From Allobosea sp. Root483D1 (GTDB lineage Bacteria > Pseudomonadota > Alphaproteobacteria > Rhizobiales > Beijerinckiaceae), in contig NZ_LMJW01000004.1 of assembly GCF_001429505.1 (NCBI RefSeq), forward strand, positions 12,989 to 60,529: a stretch of DNA of 47,541 nucleotides, in the 5' to 3' direction. A model generated the notes under the pieces. The model was not told the origin of the DNA. It made no database searches and worked only from the letters and a program-made list of their open reading frames with translations. The translations under genes were made by a program, and so were the position numbers. Position 1 is the first letter of the stretch, and each line of letters starts with the position of its first letter. Positions 46,179 through 47,541 of the stretch are shown one piece after another.

Positions 46179-46853
46179 TCAGCCGCGGCCGCGGTCTTCG
46201 ACGATGGCGAGTGCGGCCTGGAAGGCCTCCTCGACGCCGAGCGCCGAGGTGTCGAGCTGCACCGCATCCTCCGCCGCCTTCAACGGCGCGTCGCCGCGGC
46301 CTGAATCCCTGGCGTCGCGCCGGCGGATATCGGCCAGGATGCCGTCGAAGGCCGTGGTCTCGCCGCGCCCCGCCAGTTCCTTGTGCCGGCGCGCGGCGCG
46401 GACTTCGGGCGTCGCGGTGACGAAGAGCTTCACCGTGGCATCCGGGCAGATCACGGTGCCGATGTCGCGCCCGTCGAGCACGGCCCCGCCAGCCGCCGCG
46501 GCGAAGCGGCGCTGCCGGTCGATCAGGGCACGCCGGACTGCGGGAATCGCGGCCACCACCGAGGCGGCCTCGCCGATCTCGCGGCCGCGCAGCCGCGATT
46601 CGTCGATTGTCGCATCGTCGAAGCCGGCGGCGCTGGCGGCGGCGGCCTCGGCGTCGTCGAGCGGCTCGCCGGCATCGAGCAAGGTGCGGGCGACCATGCG
46701 GTAGAGCAGGCCGGTGTCGAGATAGGGCAGGCCGTAATGCGCAGCGAGCCGGCGCGCCAGCGTACCCTTGCCGGAGGCCGCCGGTCCATCGACGGCGATC
46801 ACCAGGCGCTCGGTCCTCTGTCTGGGGGCGATTACAGGCTGGGATATGGGCAC
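46179..46853 (-). CDS. cmk: Cytidylate kinase
   Basis: Cmk phosphorylates CMP and dCMP with ATP. The protein shows the P-loop [20 protein letters not shown] near residues 18-37, [17 protein letters not shown] and [15 protein letters not shown]. The lid region is [20 protein letters not shown], with [20 protein letters not shown] after it. Length is 224 residues from the GTG at 46853, which fits the family; the frame is open to an ATG at 46961 but those residues do not look like Cmk. In many alphaproteobacteria cmk lies between aroA and rpsA; neither is next to it here. It is divergent from the TIGR02300 gene. Confidence 0.95.
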   Translation of the reverse strand: MPISQPVIAPRQRTERLVIAVDGPAASGKGTLARRLAAHYGLPYLDTGLLYRMVARTLLDAGEPLDDAEAAAASAAGFDDATIDESRLRGREIGEAASVVAAIPAVRRALIDRQRRFAAAAGGAVLDGRDIGTVICPDATVKLFVTATPEVRAARRHKELAGRGETTAFDGILADIRRRDARDSGRGDAPLKAAEDAVQLDTSALGVEEAFQAALAIVEDRGRG

Positions 46854-47045
46854 GAGTCTCGTCTTTCGCCGGTGCTCAGGTCGAGGCGGACTTCTAAAGC
46901 ACCGGGCGCGTCGATGCGAAGCGGTTTTGCAGTCGGTGCCGCAGGTTCGCCTCGCGGCCAAATCAGCATTTGACAGGGACGCTTAGCCCGACTAACGGAC
47001 GCCCCTGCTTTTACGAACCCTGTACGAACTTGAAGGTCCGACGCC

Positions 47046-47447
47046 GTGGCGAAACCGGAACTTGGTACCAAGCGCGTTTGCCCGGTCACGGGCCGCAAAT
47101 TCTACGATCTCGACAAGGATCCGATCGTCTCGCCCTATACCGGCCAGTCCTATCCGCGCTCGCTGTTCGAGCCGCAGGGCAAGGCGGCTCCGGCACCGAA
47201 GCCGGCGCCGGATGACGAGGACGAGGCGGAGGCCGCCGACGGCGCGGTCGAGCTCGTCTCGCTCGATGAGGCCGATGCGGAAGCCGCCGAGAAGGAGCCG
47301 GTGGTCACCAGCGACGACGACATCGAAGTCGAGGATGACAGCGCCGCCGGCGATGACGACGACACCTTCCTGGAAGAGGATGAGGAAGAGAACGACGACG
47401 TCGCCGACCTGATCGATGGCGACATCGAGGGCGACGACGACGCCTGA
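47046..47447 (+). CDS. TIGR02300 (FYDLN acid) family protein
   Basis: The 133-residue protein has a conserved N-terminal domain, GTKRVCPVTGRKFYDLDKDP followed by IVSPYTG (residues 6-32). A long, strongly acidic, low-complexity tail of Asp and Glu makes up the last 80 or so residues. The N-terminal CP-x-TGRKFYDL part resembles a zinc-ribbon half, but only one Cys is present. The family occurs in alphaproteobacteria and has no known function. The start is GTG at 47046, with GAAGG upstream. In relatives the gene often lies beside a tRNA-Ala gene, which may begin just beyond this window. Confidence 0.92.
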   Translation: MAKPELGTKRVCPVTGRKFYDLDKDPIVSPYTGQSYPRSLFEPQGKAAPAPKPAPDDEDEAEAADGAVELVSLDEADAEAAEKEPVVTSDDDIEVEDDSAAGDDDDTFLEEDEEENDDVADLIDGDIEGDDDA

Positions 47448-47467
47448 GCCGCGTCGGAATCGCGGCT
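47447..47467 (+). terminator. Possible weak terminator after the TIGR02300 gene
   Basis: AGCCGCG (47447-47453) pairs with CGCGGCT (47461-47467) around a seven-base loop, followed by TT only. The stem is good but the T run is short. Confidence 0.45.
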
Positions 47468-47502
47468 TTGAAAAAAGCGCGACGATAACGTGACATCAGT
47501 GC

Positions 47503-47531
47503 TTGTGTCTCGACGCAAGCTTGCCTATAGA
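47503..47531 (+). promoter_or_regulatory. Putative sigma-70 promoter at the window edge
   Basis: TTGTGT (47503-47508) and TATAGA (47526-47531) are separated by 17 bases. It points out of the window to the right, towards an unseen gene, possibly a tRNA gene given the usual neighbourhood of TIGR02300. Confidence 0.5.
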
Positions 47532-47541
47532 GCGCTTCGTC

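Overview
The window looks like a chromosomal segment from a high-GC alphaproteobacterium of the order Hyphomicrobiales (Rhizobiales). The evidence is a complete nepR-ecfG-sensor kinase / phyR general stress response (GSR) locus, a murU-addB-addA-trxA block of the alphaproteobacterial kind, DUF992, DUF1194, TIGR02300 and extensin-like proteins, and HWE/HisKA_2-type sensor kinases. A Bosea- or Methylobacterium-like genus is my guess from gene content. No rRNA, tRNA or CRISPR array is visible.

Layout. (1) 1-5.25 kb is an accessory segment with less GC-biased codon use. It has a broken IS3-type transposase piece at the left end and a twice-frameshifted IS1182-like transposase piece at the right. 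Between them lie a small unknown gene and a leftward GGDEF-EAL protein, an aspartate carbamoyltransferase paralogue with a changed acceptor site, and a DMT/EamA transporter. (2) 5.27-12.7 kb is housekeeping: gyrB, recQ, a small exported protein, an FMN reductase, a PmtA-like methyltransferase and a Crp/Fnr regulator. (3) 12.7-24.3 kb is the stress-response region. phyR is divergent from nepR-ecfG-kinase. Around them are a BacA/ABCD-type ABC transporter, several small membrane or exported proteins, a receiver/HWE-kinase pair and a DUF883 operon. (4) 24.3-38.8 kb holds polA, a nitroreductase, murU-addB-addA-trxA, doxX and a class A penicillin-binding protein. (5) 38.8-47.5 kb holds hrpB, a class II glutamine amidotransferase, a palindromic repeat, a NhaD-like antiporter, a Bcr/CflA exporter, a DUF1194 protein, cmk and a TIGR02300 protein.

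The most striking signal is regulatory. Reading for the EcfG promoter (GGAAC, 16-17 bases, CGTT) gives six exact matches and one near match between 12.69 and 24.30 kb. Each lies just upstream of a gene start on the correct strand. They would place the ABC transporter, a 91-residue small protein, nepR-ecfG-kinase, a previously easy-to-miss 23-residue membrane peptide with an extensin-like protein, a 76-residue unknown, a single-domain response regulator and a DUF883/membrane pair in one stress regulon clustered around its own regulators. In this model stress leads to phosphorylated PhyR, which binds NepR and frees EcfG. The kinase in the nepR-ecfG operon appears to have lost its ATP-binding residues, so it may act as a phosphatase or phosphotransfer protein, and another HWE kinase (for example the one at 21.9-23.3 kb) may supply phosphate.
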